This document shows, in pieces, positions 37,338 through 46,378 of a stretch of 64,000 nt of DNA (within the stretch, counting starts at the first letter, position 1; each line of letters opens with the position of its first letter). The DNA comes from an uncultured Clostridia bacterium. GTDB lineage: Bacteria; Bacillota; Clostridia; TANB77; CAG-508. Below the pieces are notes generated by a model. It searched no databases, was not told where the DNA came from, and was given only the letters and a program-made list of their open reading frames with translations. The DNA is taken from positions 1-64,000 of the forward strand of contig CAKPQL010000005.1 of assembly GCA_934178555.1 (NCBI GenBank), given 5' to 3'. A program made the position numbers and the translations under genes.

Positions 37338-37571
37338 TTATTCGCCAAAATGCCTTCCTTGAAGAATAGCTAAGTCATCAAGACTTTCTGGAAGGTTGGA
37401 ATCGTCCAGTACTGGCTTAGGTGATTCCTGTGGAGCTGGTTTGAATACTATTGCGAAATCACCGTCGTCACTTGCAATACCTGCAACCTCAAAGTTTTTA
37501 AGCTCCATAGATTCGATTGTAGATGCTAACTGGGAGAATCCTTTTACATAAATAATTGTATGATTAATCAT
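37338..37571 (-). CDS. Orphan protein of unknown function, 77 aa
   Basis: ATG at 37571 behind AAAGGAGG. The product begins MINHTIIYVKGFSQLASTIE, continues with a beta-alpha-beta-like pattern (LKNFEVAGIASDDGDFAIVF) and ends with a Pro-rich then acidic tail. It has the look of a small ferredoxin-like or ACT-like fold, but this is a guess. Codon use is GC-richer than the neighbours (GAC, TCC, CTC, CTG, GGC). Own promoter and terminator. Confidence 0.6.
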   Translation of the reverse strand: MINHTIIYVKGFSQLASTIESMELKNFEVAGIASDDGDFAIVFKPAPQESPKPVLDDSNLPESLDDLAILQGRHFGE

Positions 37572-37637
37572 TCATACATTCCTCCTTTTAGTATTTACTG
37601 TGTTGTCTCGAGTAGGAGAATATACAGTATTAACATA

Positions 37638-37666
37638 ATTATAACATATAAATTGGATTTTGGCAA
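37638..37666 (-). promoter_or_regulatory. Promoter of the 77-aa orphan gene
   Basis: On the minus strand TTGCCA (37666-37661), 17-bp spacer, TATAAT (37643-37638). Confidence 0.75.
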
Positions 37667-37680
37667 AAGTTTAGTTTGGT

Positions 37681-40071
37681 TTATTTATTTTCTCTACTAT
37701 TTTTAGCATATTTTCTTAATTTTTCATAAGTTAGATAATTAACTGTGCCAGCAGGGAATTGTCCATTTTTATCTTTCTTACCTGCTGGAACTCCTGTTAA
37801 TATTTCAATACCTTCGTCAATTGTGCTTACAGAATATATATGGAATAAACCTTGCTTTACAGCTTCAACAACTTCATCAGAAAGATTTAGATTTTTAACA
37901 TTTTGAATTGGAATAATTACTCCATGATTTCCATTTAAACCTCTCATTTTACATATTTGGAAGAAACCTTCAATTTTTTCATTAACTCCACCAATAGGTT
38001 GAATCATACCTTTTTGATTTACAGAACCTGTTACAGCAATTGATTGATTAATTGGTATACCAGATAAGCTAGAAAGTAAGGCGTATGCTTCTGTACTAGA
38101 TGCACTGTCTCCATCTACTCCTCCGTATAGCTGTTCAAAACAAATACTTGCAGTAAGTGATAAAGGTTGTTCTTGAGCAAATTGTTCTCCAATGTAGCCT
38201 GATAATATAAGAACACCCTTTGAATGAGTAGAACCAGACATTTCAACTTCTCTTTCTATATTGATAATTTCGCTTTTGCCCATATAGGTATTAACTGTTA
38301 TTTTGGCAGGCTTTCCAAAAGAATAATCACCAATAGTCATAACTGTAAGTCCATTTATTTCCCCAACTTTAAATCCATCCGTATTTATTAATAAAGTATT
38401 ATCTTTTATCATTTCAAGATATCTTGAATCATATTTTTTTACTCTATCTATTCTTTCATCAAGTGCTTTTTGAATAAAATCTTTAGTAACTATTTTCTTC
38501 CTTGAAAGTTTTGCCCAAGTTGCTGCTTCTCCAACAATTTCACCTATTTCATTAAATTTTGTAGAAAGCTTTTCTTGATCACCAGCAAGACGAGATGTAA
38601 ATTCAACTACTTTTGCCATAGCCTCACGGTCTAATTCTAGAAGTCCCTCTTTTGAACAATAGCTATGAACAAATTTAGAAAGTTTAACTATGTTTTCGCT
38701 TGTTCTTGGTGCGTCTTCTTCAAATTCTACTTTAACTTTAAATAATTTTTTGAAATCTGGATCAACAGCTAATAGAGTATGGTAAATATTTGAGTTACCA
38801 ACAACTAATACTTTTACATCTAGTGGTATAGGTTCTGGCTTTAAAGATACCATAACCATAGAAGAACGTTGATCTATAGCATTTTCTATATTTAATTCTT
38901 TAATAGTTAATGCTTTTTTTAATGCTTCATAACATAATGAATTTGATAATAAATCTTGAGCTTGTAACATGATATATCCGCCGTTTGCTTTATGAAGTAG
39001 ACCTGGTTTTAACATAGTATAATCGGTTTTTAACATTCCGTATTGATTTTCATATTCTAGTTTACCAAACATATTGTGATAAGTATAATTAGAATCCATT
39101 ACAACAGGTGCACCTTCAAGATAGCTATTATCAACAAATAAGTTAACTCTATAATTAAGCCAAGGTTTTATTGTTGTTTCTGGTTGAGGACGACCTTGCG
39201 GATTTTTTTGAACAGTATTTTCATCAACTAAAAATAAAGAAACATTTTTTAAAATGTCAGACCTAACATCATCCAAAAATTTAACAATTTTTTTAATTTT
39301 TTTGTATTTAGATTTTAATGAACTAATATGAACGTTAATAGTAAGTAGTGCAACATTTGATTGCCATTCTTCTACTTTTTTGTCAGATTCTTTTTCAATT
39401 AATTTGATTTCATTAAGTACTTCAAAAACTTGCTCTTGAACAAGTGCAGATTTGTCTTCAAAATCTTTTTTTATACTAGCATCTAATTTTTCAAATTCTT
39501 GTTCTTCAATAGTTTTTCCGTCTATAACAGGCATCATATATATACCGCTTTGCGTTGCTTTTACAGAAAAACCTTGTTCCATTGTTTTTTTATTTAAGTT
39601 TTCTAATAATAAATTTCTTTTGTTTTCAAACTCTTGTTTAATAAGCTTTTTTTCTTTCTCAAAATCATCATTATCAAAAGTTCTTTTAATGTCAACCTTT
39701 ATATCTTTTATAAAATTATCCATATCGTTTTTGAATTCTTTTCCAGAACCAGCAGGAAGAGATACTGCAATAGGTTCATTTGAATTTTCAAAATTATATA
39801 TATAACACCAATCAGATGGCTTTTTTTGTTTTTTTGCAATAGTATCTAAGTAATTTTTTGTATACATTGTTTTTCCTACGCCCATAGGCCCTTCTAAGTA
39901 TAAGTTGTATCCTTTTATACCAACATTTAAACCAAATTCCAATGCTTTGATACCTCTATCCTGTCCATAAACAAGACCTATAGTATCTAAGTCTCCTGTT
40001 GATTCAAAAGAGAATACATCTGGATTGCATACATTTTTTAGATCTTTGTAAGATAATTCATTTTTTTTCAT
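37681..40071 (-). CDS. Lon-like (LonB-type) ATP-dependent protease
   Basis: 796 residues from the ATG at 40071, directly behind GGAGGTACTA. Walker A is LEGPMGVGKTMYTKN; a long coiled-coil insert follows (about 130-260), then the AAA_32-type ATPase and a C-terminal S16 protease domain with the Ser-Lys dyad in GDSASSTEAYALLSSLSG and INEK/VNEKIEGFF. Related clostridial proteins are annotated as ATP-dependent protease or LonB. Cytosolic protein quality control is likely; substrate unknown. Confidence 0.85.
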   Translation of the reverse strand: MKKNELSYKDLKNVCNPDVFSFESTGDLDTIGLVYGQDRGIKALEFGLNVGIKGYNLYLEGPMGVGKTMYTKNYLDTIAKKQKKPSDWCYIYNFENSNEPIAVSLPAGSGKEFKNDMDNFIKDIKVDIKRTFDNDDFEKEKKLIKQEFENKRNLLLENLNKKTMEQGFSVKATQSGIYMMPVIDGKTIEEQEFEKLDASIKKDFEDKSALVQEQVFEVLNEIKLIEKESDKKVEEWQSNVALLTINVHISSLKSKYKKIKKIVKFLDDVRSDILKNVSLFLVDENTVQKNPQGRPQPETTIKPWLNYRVNLFVDNSYLEGAPVVMDSNYTYHNMFGKLEYENQYGMLKTDYTMLKPGLLHKANGGYIMLQAQDLLSNSLCYEALKKALTIKELNIENAIDQRSSMVMVSLKPEPIPLDVKVLVVGNSNIYHTLLAVDPDFKKLFKVKVEFEEDAPRTSENIVKLSKFVHSYCSKEGLLELDREAMAKVVEFTSRLAGDQEKLSTKFNEIGEIVGEAATWAKLSRKKIVTKDFIQKALDERIDRVKKYDSRYLEMIKDNTLLINTDGFKVGEINGLTVMTIGDYSFGKPAKITVNTYMGKSEIINIEREVEMSGSTHSKGVLILSGYIGEQFAQEQPLSLTASICFEQLYGGVDGDSASSTEAYALLSSLSGIPINQSIAVTGSVNQKGMIQPIGGVNEKIEGFFQICKMRGLNGNHGVIIPIQNVKNLNLSDEVVEAVKQGLFHIYSVSTIDEGIEILTGVPAGKKDKNGQFPAGTVNYLTYEKLRKYAKNSRENK

Positions 40072-40142
40072 TAGTACCTCCACTTCTGGTAAAACCAGAT
40101 TTATATTTTATATTTAATAAAAACAATATACTATGGCATTTT

Positions 40143-40583
40143 TTAAAGATACAATGTCATAATAATTGCATCGTCTGTATTATTATAATATTTTTTCCTA
40201 ATTCCTAGCTTTTTAAATCCAAAATTCGAATATAATTTTATAGCTGGTATATTAGAAGAATTAACTTCTAATGTTAATTCTTTATAGTGAAATTGATTTG
40301 TCAAAGATATAAGTTTTTGTAATAGTAAAGTTCCTATACCATTTTTTCTAAAATCTTTTTTTACAACAATATTTGTTATATGTATATCATCTATAGATTT
40401 CCAAATACCAGCAAAACCTATGATTTCATCATTATATTTTGCAACAATATAAAAAGAATTTTCATTATTTAATTCAGATTTTAAAACTTCGGTAGACCAA
40501 AAATCATCAAAATCTGAATTAAGTATGGGGGATATAACTTCAAAATCAGAAATAGTCATATTACTAATTTCAACATTATCCAT
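40143..40583 (-). CDS. rimI: Ribosomal-protein N-acetyltransferase RimI-like
   Basis: 146 residues, GNAT fold. The acetyl-CoA site is VVKKDFRKNGIGTLLLQKLI, and AIKLYSNFGFKKLGIRKKYY is the typical end. It overlaps tsaB by 8 bases. The set tsaE-tsaB-rimI is a conserved cluster in Firmicutes, which supports the name; RimI in the family acetylates the N-terminus of S18 or other proteins. Confidence 0.85.
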   Translation of the reverse strand: MDNVEISNMTISDFEVISPILNSDFDDFWSTEVLKSELNNENSFYIVAKYNDEIIGFAGIWKSIDDIHITNIVVKKDFRKNGIGTLLLQKLISLTNQFHYKELTLEVNSSNIPAIKLYSNFGFKKLGIRKKYYNNTDDAIIMTLYL

Positions 40584-41253
40584 GTAATTCTTTCATCCTT
40601 TCAGCTTGTGATTTTCTTAAGTACATAGGTAAAACAGTATCTGCATTTTCAGTATAACCAGTTTTATATTTTTCAAAAGCACACTTTCCAACATTAGAAG
40701 AATGCTGATTGTTGTTTGTAGAAAATTTTGCATTTGGATAATTAGCAATTAAAGTATCTTTATAATTAATTGAACCTGTTCCTACAAATGTTATATCATT
40801 ATAATTACCTAAAATTGATATAATATTAGAAATATCATCTGCAAGATATTCACTGATAAGATTATAATTTTTATCAAATAAAGCACAGTAAACTTGGTTA
40901 TTATTAGCATCTATAAGAGAGCAAATAGCTCCAGTAGCATTTGGAACGTTATAAGCTAAGCAATCTAAAGAGCTTATACCAATAACAGGAATATTTGAAA
41001 CTTCAGCAATTGCTTTTGCAGTGGCGATTCCTATTCTAATTCCAGTAAAAGAGCCAGGACCTTTATTACAAGCAATTAGATTTATTTCAGGTAATCCGAT
41101 ATTTGATTTTACAAATAAATTTTGGATTAATGGCATTAAATTTTGTGAATGAGTTTTGTCATTATCTATTACTAATTCCTGTATAGTTTGGTTATCTTCT
41201 AGTAATGCAACAGAGCATAGGTTACTAGATGTGTCAATACTTAATATTTTCAA
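40576..41253 (-). CDS. tsaB: tRNA threonylcarbamoyladenosine modification protein TsaB
   Basis: 225 residues, ASKHA fold. MKILSIDTSSNLCSVAL at the start and NKGPGSFTGIRIGIATAK are diagnostic. With TsaD and TsaE it helps transfer the threonylcarbamoyl group to A37 of ANN-decoding tRNAs, a change that supports reading-frame maintenance. It overlaps both neighbours. Confidence 0.95.
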   Translation of the reverse strand: MKILSIDTSSNLCSVALLEDNQTIQELVIDNDKTHSQNLMPLIQNLFVKSNIGLPEINLIACNKGPGSFTGIRIGIATAKAIAEVSNIPVIGISSLDCLAYNVPNATGAICSLIDANNNQVYCALFDKNYNLISEYLADDISNIISILGNYNDITFVGTGSINYKDTLIANYPNAKFSTNNNQHSSNVGKCAFEKYKTGYTENADTVLPMYLRKSQAERMKELHG

Positions 41254-41732
41254 TTTGAATCCCCCTTAAATTCACTTAGTGAAGTAATAATGTAACTGTC
41301 AAACCTATCTCCAAAAGTATCAAAATTAAGAATACGTATATTATCATTAGTAGAGTCTTTGCTAAACGAAATTTTTAAATAATTTTTAGGTAAAACTGAT
41401 TCTATTAATTCGCCCCATTCTATTATGCATATACCATTTTGTAAATATTCATCTCCGCCAATAGCAAAAAACTCGTCAACATCAGAAAGCCTATATACAT
41501 CGAAATGGTATATAGGTACATTTTTACTATCATATTCATTAACAATAGTAAAAGTAGGGCTAGATATTTCATTTTCAAGTCCAAAATAAGACAAAATTCC
41601 TTCCGTAAACTTGGTCTTCCCTGAGCCTAAATCCCCAGATAAAATTATTATATCTCCTTTTTTAAAATTACTAGCTAAAATTTTAGCAAATCGTTTTGTT
41701 TCTAATTCATTTTTTGATAGAAAAGTATACAT
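41250..41732 (-). CDS. tsaE: tRNA threonylcarbamoyladenosine ATPase TsaE
   Basis: 160 residues. Walker A LSGDLGSGKTKFTEGIL, SSPTFTIVNEY and the YHFDVYRLSDVDEFFAIGGDEYL stretch are family marks, with CIIEWGELI as the Walker B region. It is the first gene of the tsaE-tsaB-rimI operon; the ATGA-type overlap with tsaB indicates coupled translation. Confidence 0.95.
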   Translation of the reverse strand: MYTFLSKNELETKRFAKILASNFKKGDIIILSGDLGSGKTKFTEGILSYFGLENEISSPTFTIVNEYDSKNVPIYHFDVYRLSDVDEFFAIGGDEYLQNGICIIEWGELIESVLPKNYLKISFSKDSTNDNIRILNFDTFGDRFDSYIITSLSEFKGDSN

Positions 41733-41903
41733 TTTTTCACCATTAATAATATTTTCTTTTTTCTAGTATTTTATATGATTAAACTTTAGTTGTAAATACA
41801 AAAATAAAAAAAATAATAAAATATAAGAATATATGTTGAAAAAATAAATTTTATACTATAAAATAAGATAAAATAAAATTAGAATGTCGTACGGAGGTAA
41901 ATA

Positions 41904-42743
41904 ATGGCAACTATAATTAATGGAAAAGAAGTAGCACAAAAGATAAGAAGTAATTTGAAAGATAAAGTTTTAGAATTAAAAAAACAAGGAAAAATTTTAA
42001 AATTTGCTGTAATTATGGTGGGGGATAATAGTGCATCTAAAATATATATAAAAAATAAAAGTAAAGCATGCGAAGAAGTTGGTATAGACTGTGAGGAATA
42101 TATATTAGATGCTGGAATACAAATGGAGGAATTATTAGGCTTGATTAAAAATTTGAATAATAGAGAAGATATACATGGTATATTACTACAAAGTCCAATA
42201 CCTAAAAATCTTGATATAGATTTAGCCTTTAGAACAATTGCTCCTGAAAAAGATGTTGATGGATTTAATCCGGTAAATGTAGGGAAACTTTGCTTAGGGC
42301 AAGACTGCTTTATAGCATGTACACCTTCAGGAGTAATGAAATTATTAGAAGAATATAATATTAATGTAGAAGGAAAAAATGCAGTAGTAATAGGAAGAAG
42401 CAATATTGTAGGAAAACCTATGTTACAATGTTTATTAAATAGAAATGCAACTGTTACAATATGTCATTCTAAAACAAATAATTTATTGGATATTACTAAA
42501 AAAGCAGATATAATAGTGGCTGCTGTTGGAAGAGAAAAATTTTTAACGGCAGATATGATAAAAGAGGGAGCAGTTGTCATAGATGTTGGGATAAATAGAT
42601 TACAAGATGGTTCAATTTGTGGAGACGTTGATTTTGAAAGCGTTAAAGAAAAAGCATCATATATAACACCTGTACCGGGTGGAGTTGGACCGATGACAGT
42701 AGCAATGTTAATGAGCAATATTGTAAAAGCATCTGAACAATAG
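41904..42743 (+). CDS. folD: Bifunctional methylene-THF dehydrogenase/cyclohydrolase FolD
   Basis: 279 residues. The catalytic lysine lies in SKIYIKNKSKACEE, with GILLQSPIPKNL, PEKDVDGFNPVN, CTPSGVMKLL and the Rossmann motif VIGRSNIVGKPM. It interconverts 5,10-methylene- and 10-formyl-tetrahydrofolate. Start behind TACGGAGG. It is followed 52 bases later by dprA. Confidence 0.95.
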   Translation: MATIINGKEVAQKIRSNLKDKVLELKKQGKILKFAVIMVGDNSASKIYIKNKSKACEEVGIDCEEYILDAGIQMEELLGLIKNLNNREDIHGILLQSPIPKNLDIDLAFRTIAPEKDVDGFNPVNVGKLCLGQDCFIACTPSGVMKLLEEYNINVEGKNAVVIGRSNIVGKPMLQCLLNRNATVTICHSKTNNLLDITKKADIIVAAVGREKFLTADMIKEGAVVIDVGINRLQDGSICGDVDFESVKEKASYITPVPGGVGPMTVAMLMSNIVKASEQ

Positions 42744-42795
42744 AAAATTTATTAAATATTTTATGGGGGCAATCTAATATTAGGAGGTTTGTATT

Positions 42796-43665
42796 TTGGA
42801 AAATACAATTTATTGGGTATGGCTCTCAAGAATATCTGAATTAACTGTAACAGAAAAGAGAAAGTTATTAAAAAAATATGATATAAGTAGATTATGGAAT
42901 ATATCGAAATCAGAAGCAATTTACATATTAAAAAATGAAGAAAAAGCAGATGCATTAATTGACAAAAGATATAAGACGGATTTACAAAAACATTTAGAAT
43001 ATATGAAACTAAATGATATAAATTTAATATCAATATGTGATGAGAAATATCCTAAAAGTTTAAAGCATATATATGATTCACCAGTAGTTTTATATACAAA
43101 AGGAAATATAGATATATTAAATAATTTGTCAATTGCAATAGTTGGCTCAAGAAATGCAAGTGAATATGGCAAAAAAATAGCAAAAACAATGTCATATATG
43201 TTGGCTAAGAATAATATTAATGTAATAAGTGGACTAGCAAGAGGAATTGATGCAAATGCACATATTGGTGCAATAAATGCAAATGGTATTACAGTAGCAA
43301 TTGTTGCAAATGGACTAGATAAGATATATCCAATGGAAAATGAGTATTTATATAGAGAGATAATACAAAAAAATGGAGTAATTATTACGGAATATGCATT
43401 AGGGACAAGACCATTGTCCATAAATTTCCCTGCAAGAAATAGGATAATAAGCGGATTATCGAATGGAGTTTTAGTAGTAGAAGCAAGTAGAAAAAGTGGT
43501 TCATTAATAACTGCAGATTTTGCTTTAGAGCAAGGGAAAAACGTATATGCAGTACCAGGAAACATAACTAGCCCTAACTCTATAGGAACAAATGAGTTAA
43601 TAAAACAAGGTGCAAAATTGATAACAAATGTAGGAGAAATAATAGAAGATTATAATTTTTTGTAA
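42796..43665 (+). CDS. dprA: DNA processing protein DprA
   Basis: 289 residues from a TTG start behind AGGAGGTTTG. The Rossmann-like core has IAIVGSRNASEYGKKIA, ISGLARGIDANAHIGA, GLDKIYP, ITEYALGTRP, FPARNRIISGLS and ENSG-like VEASRKSGSLITADFALEQG. It loads RecA on incoming single-stranded DNA in competent bacteria. The C-terminal winged helix of longer DprA proteins is absent; the protein stops soon after the core. Confidence 0.9.
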   Translation: MENTIYWVWLSRISELTVTEKRKLLKKYDISRLWNISKSEAIYILKNEEKADALIDKRYKTDLQKHLEYMKLNDINLISICDEKYPKSLKHIYDSPVVLYTKGNIDILNNLSIAIVGSRNASEYGKKIAKTMSYMLAKNNINVISGLARGIDANAHIGAINANGITVAIVANGLDKIYPMENEYLYREIIQKNGVIITEYALGTRPLSINFPARNRIISGLSNGVLVVEASRKSGSLITADFALEQGKNVYAVPGNITSPNSIGTNELIKQGAKLITNVGEIIEDYNFL

Positions 43666-43757
43666 TGATGGTATAAAATTTGCAAAATTACTTTCTTTTT
43701 TTATACATATGTAATATAATAAAATTATTATATCCCTAGGTAAGGAGGAAAATATAA

Positions 43758-46310
43758 ATGCCAGAGAAAAAGAAGAGCAAAAATAATACAAATAAAAATA
43801 CAAATAAAAATGCTAATGTAAATGGAGTTAAAAATAGTAATGCAAAAAATGTAAAAACTAAAAAAAAGAAATCAAAAGCTAGGAAAATTATATTGTGGGT
43901 AGTGATTGGTTTATTAATAATATTTTTAATTGCTGCTGGGATCATTGCTGGAATGATATTTGGAATCTTTCAGAAATATTCTATTCCAATAGATAAATTA
44001 AGAGTTAGCAGCGAAAACACGATAATATTAGATACAGATGGAAATGTTATTGCTACTTTAAGTGCAAATGAGAAAAGAGATAGTATTTCAATAGATGAAA
44101 TGTCAAAGTATTTGCCATCTGCTTTTGTTGCGATAGAAGACGAAAGATTTTATGAGCATCAAGGAATAGATATAAAAAGAACGGCAGCAGCAACTATATC
44201 TTATATATTTAAAGGAAATTCATCTTTTGGTGGTAGTACAATAACACAACAATTGGTAAAGAACATAACAAAGGAAGATGAAAGAGATGCTACAAGAAAG
44301 ATAAAAGAAATGGCAAGAGCATATAATTTAGAAAAAACTTTAACGAAAGATGAAATACTAGGATTATATTTAAATATGATATTTATGGGAGAAGATGTAT
44401 ATGGCGTGCAAATGGCATCAAAATTATACTTTAATAAAAATGCGTCAGAATTAGATTTAGCAGAATCAGCTTTTTTAGCAGGAATAAATAATTCTCCTAA
44501 TTCATATAGACCTTTTGAAGACAGCGAAGAAATGAAAGAAAAGATAAAAACAAGAACATTAACAGTTATAGATAAAATGCATGAATTAGGAAAAATTGAA
44601 TCAGAAGAAATCTATAATGAGGCTGTGGAAAAGGTAAAAAATGGGCTAGTATTTACTAAAGGAAATACAGACTTAAATGTTTATTCATATCATACAGATG
44701 CATTAATAGAACAAGTATTAAATGATATTCAAAAGGCAAATCCAGAAATGACACGTTCAGCAGCGGAATTCTACCTTTATAACGGAGGTTTAACAATATA
44801 TTCAACACAAGTAACATCAATGCAAAATGCAATGGAGGAAGAATACAAAAACACAAAGTATTTAATAAAATCAGGTAAATATTATGTAAAAGATTCAGAA
44901 GGAAATGACACAGATGTAAGAGCAACAACACAATCAGCAATGGTAATTATAGATTATAAAACAGGTCAAGTAGTTGCAACTGTCGGAGGTTTTGGAGAAA
45001 AAACAGCAAGATGCCTAAATAGAGCAACACAACAACCAAAACAGCCAGGCTCTACAATAAAGCCAATAGCAGTTATAGGACCAAGTTTACAGGAAGGATT
45101 AATTACAGCTGCAACAGTAGTAGATGATACACCAACAGCTACAGGGTGGCCTAAAAACTCTGGTGGAGGATATACAGGACTTATGGTAGTTAGAGACATA
45201 ATAAAAGTTTCTAGAAATATACCAGAGGTAAAAATGATAAATGTATTAGGTCCTGAAAAATCTGTGGAATATTTAAAAAAATTTGGGTTAACAACATTAG
45301 TAGATACAGATGCCAATCCAGCAACAGCACTTGGAGGAATAACAAATGGAGCAAAAGTTTTAGATATGGCAGCAGCTTATGCAACTATTGCTAACGATGG
45401 TGTATACATAGAACCTAAATTTTATACAAAAATTACTGACTCAAATGGAAATGTAGTATTAGAAGCAAATCCAGAAACTAGAACTGTAATGAGTGCAGAT
45501 AATGCATATATATTAAAAAGTATCTTAAGAGGTCCAGTATCTAGTGGAGGAACATATCCTGGTGCTAAACTTCCTAATATGGATACTTGCGGTAAAACTG
45601 GAACAACAGATAGTAATGAAAGATGGTTTTGTGGATTTACACCATATTATGCAGCAGCAACTTGGTATGGATTCGATAAAGATGAAAAATTATCAACAGG
45701 AAATACAGCAGCAGCAATATGGACGGCTGTTATGAAGAAAGTTCATACAGGATTAGAATCAAAAAGTTTTCAAAGAACAGGAAATATAGTAACTGCAAAA
45801 GTTTGTAAAAAATCAGGGTTATTACCAACAGAAGATTGTGAAGAAGCAGGATGTGTGTATACAGAAGAATTTGTAAAAGGAACAGTACCAACAAAGAGTT
45901 GTGAAACTCATGTAAAGAGAAAAGTGTGTATAGGAGAAGATGGAAAAATAAAATTAGCAAATGATTTTTGTCCAAATGCAATAGAGATGGTATTTATAAC
46001 AAGACCAAATAGTGATAAAGATAGAGCATGGGAAAAGGCGGCTGATGCAAAAGATATGTTGCCAGAAGAAACGTGTGAAGTACATGTTAAACCAGAAGAG
46101 CCATCACCTAGCCCATCACCTAGTCCATCGCCAACACCAACTGTAGAGCCAAGTACATCACCATCAAGTAAACCTAGTGCAAAGCCATCACCTAGCACGA
46201 CACCAAGTGTAGCACCATCAAGTGTACCAAGTGCATTACCAAGTACAGCACCAACAGCTACACCAGTATTACCATCAGTGGCACCAACAGCAGCAACAGT
46301 GACACCTTAA
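43758..46310 (+). CDS. Class A penicillin-binding protein
   Basis: 850 residues. A very basic, Asn/Lys-rich cytoplasmic N-terminus (about 45 residues), one membrane segment (about 46-72), a GT51 glycosyltransferase with AIEDERFYEHQGID and GGSTITQQLVKN, then a transpeptidase with QPGSTIKPI (active serine), SRN and KTGTTDS. After the catalytic domains come a Cys-rich section and a Pro/Ser/Thr tail with PSPSP and PSSKPSAKP-type repeats, probably spanning the wall. It builds peptidoglycan outside the membrane. Confidence 0.95.
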   Translation: MPEKKKSKNNTNKNTNKNANVNGVKNSNAKNVKTKKKKSKARKIILWVVIGLLIIFLIAAGIIAGMIFGIFQKYSIPIDKLRVSSENTIILDTDGNVIATLSANEKRDSISIDEMSKYLPSAFVAIEDERFYEHQGIDIKRTAAATISYIFKGNSSFGGSTITQQLVKNITKEDERDATRKIKEMARAYNLEKTLTKDEILGLYLNMIFMGEDVYGVQMASKLYFNKNASELDLAESAFLAGINNSPNSYRPFEDSEEMKEKIKTRTLTVIDKMHELGKIESEEIYNEAVEKVKNGLVFTKGNTDLNVYSYHTDALIEQVLNDIQKANPEMTRSAAEFYLYNGGLTIYSTQVTSMQNAMEEEYKNTKYLIKSGKYYVKDSEGNDTDVRATTQSAMVIIDYKTGQVVATVGGFGEKTARCLNRATQQPKQPGSTIKPIAVIGPSLQEGLITAATVVDDTPTATGWPKNSGGGYTGLMVVRDIIKVSRNIPEVKMINVLGPEKSVEYLKKFGLTTLVDTDANPATALGGITNGAKVLDMAAAYATIANDGVYIEPKFYTKITDSNGNVVLEANPETRTVMSADNAYILKSILRGPVSSGGTYPGAKLPNMDTCGKTGTTDSNERWFCGFTPYYAAATWYGFDKDEKLSTGNTAAAIWTAVMKKVHTGLESKSFQRTGNIVTAKVCKKSGLLPTEDCEEAGCVYTEEFVKGTVPTKSCETHVKRKVCIGEDGKIKLANDFCPNAIEMVFITRPNSDKDRAWEKAADAKDMLPEETCEVHVKPEEPSPSPSPSPSPTPTVEPSTSPSSKPSAKPSPSTTPSVAPSSVPSALPSTAPTATPVLPSVAPTAATVTP

Positions 46311-46319
46311 ATATTATGC

Positions 46320-46342
46320 AGGGGCACGGGGTACCGTGCCCT
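46320..46342. repeat. GC-rich hairpin of the GGGCACGG type
   Basis: GGGCACGG (46322-46329), loop GGTA, CCGTGCCC (46334-46341), in the gap between the PBP gene and cysS. The core equals that of the 28-bp palindrome at 11313-11340. No T-run follows. Confidence 0.75.
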
Positions 46343-46378
46343 AATAAAATATATTATGAATGAAATAAGGAGGTATTT

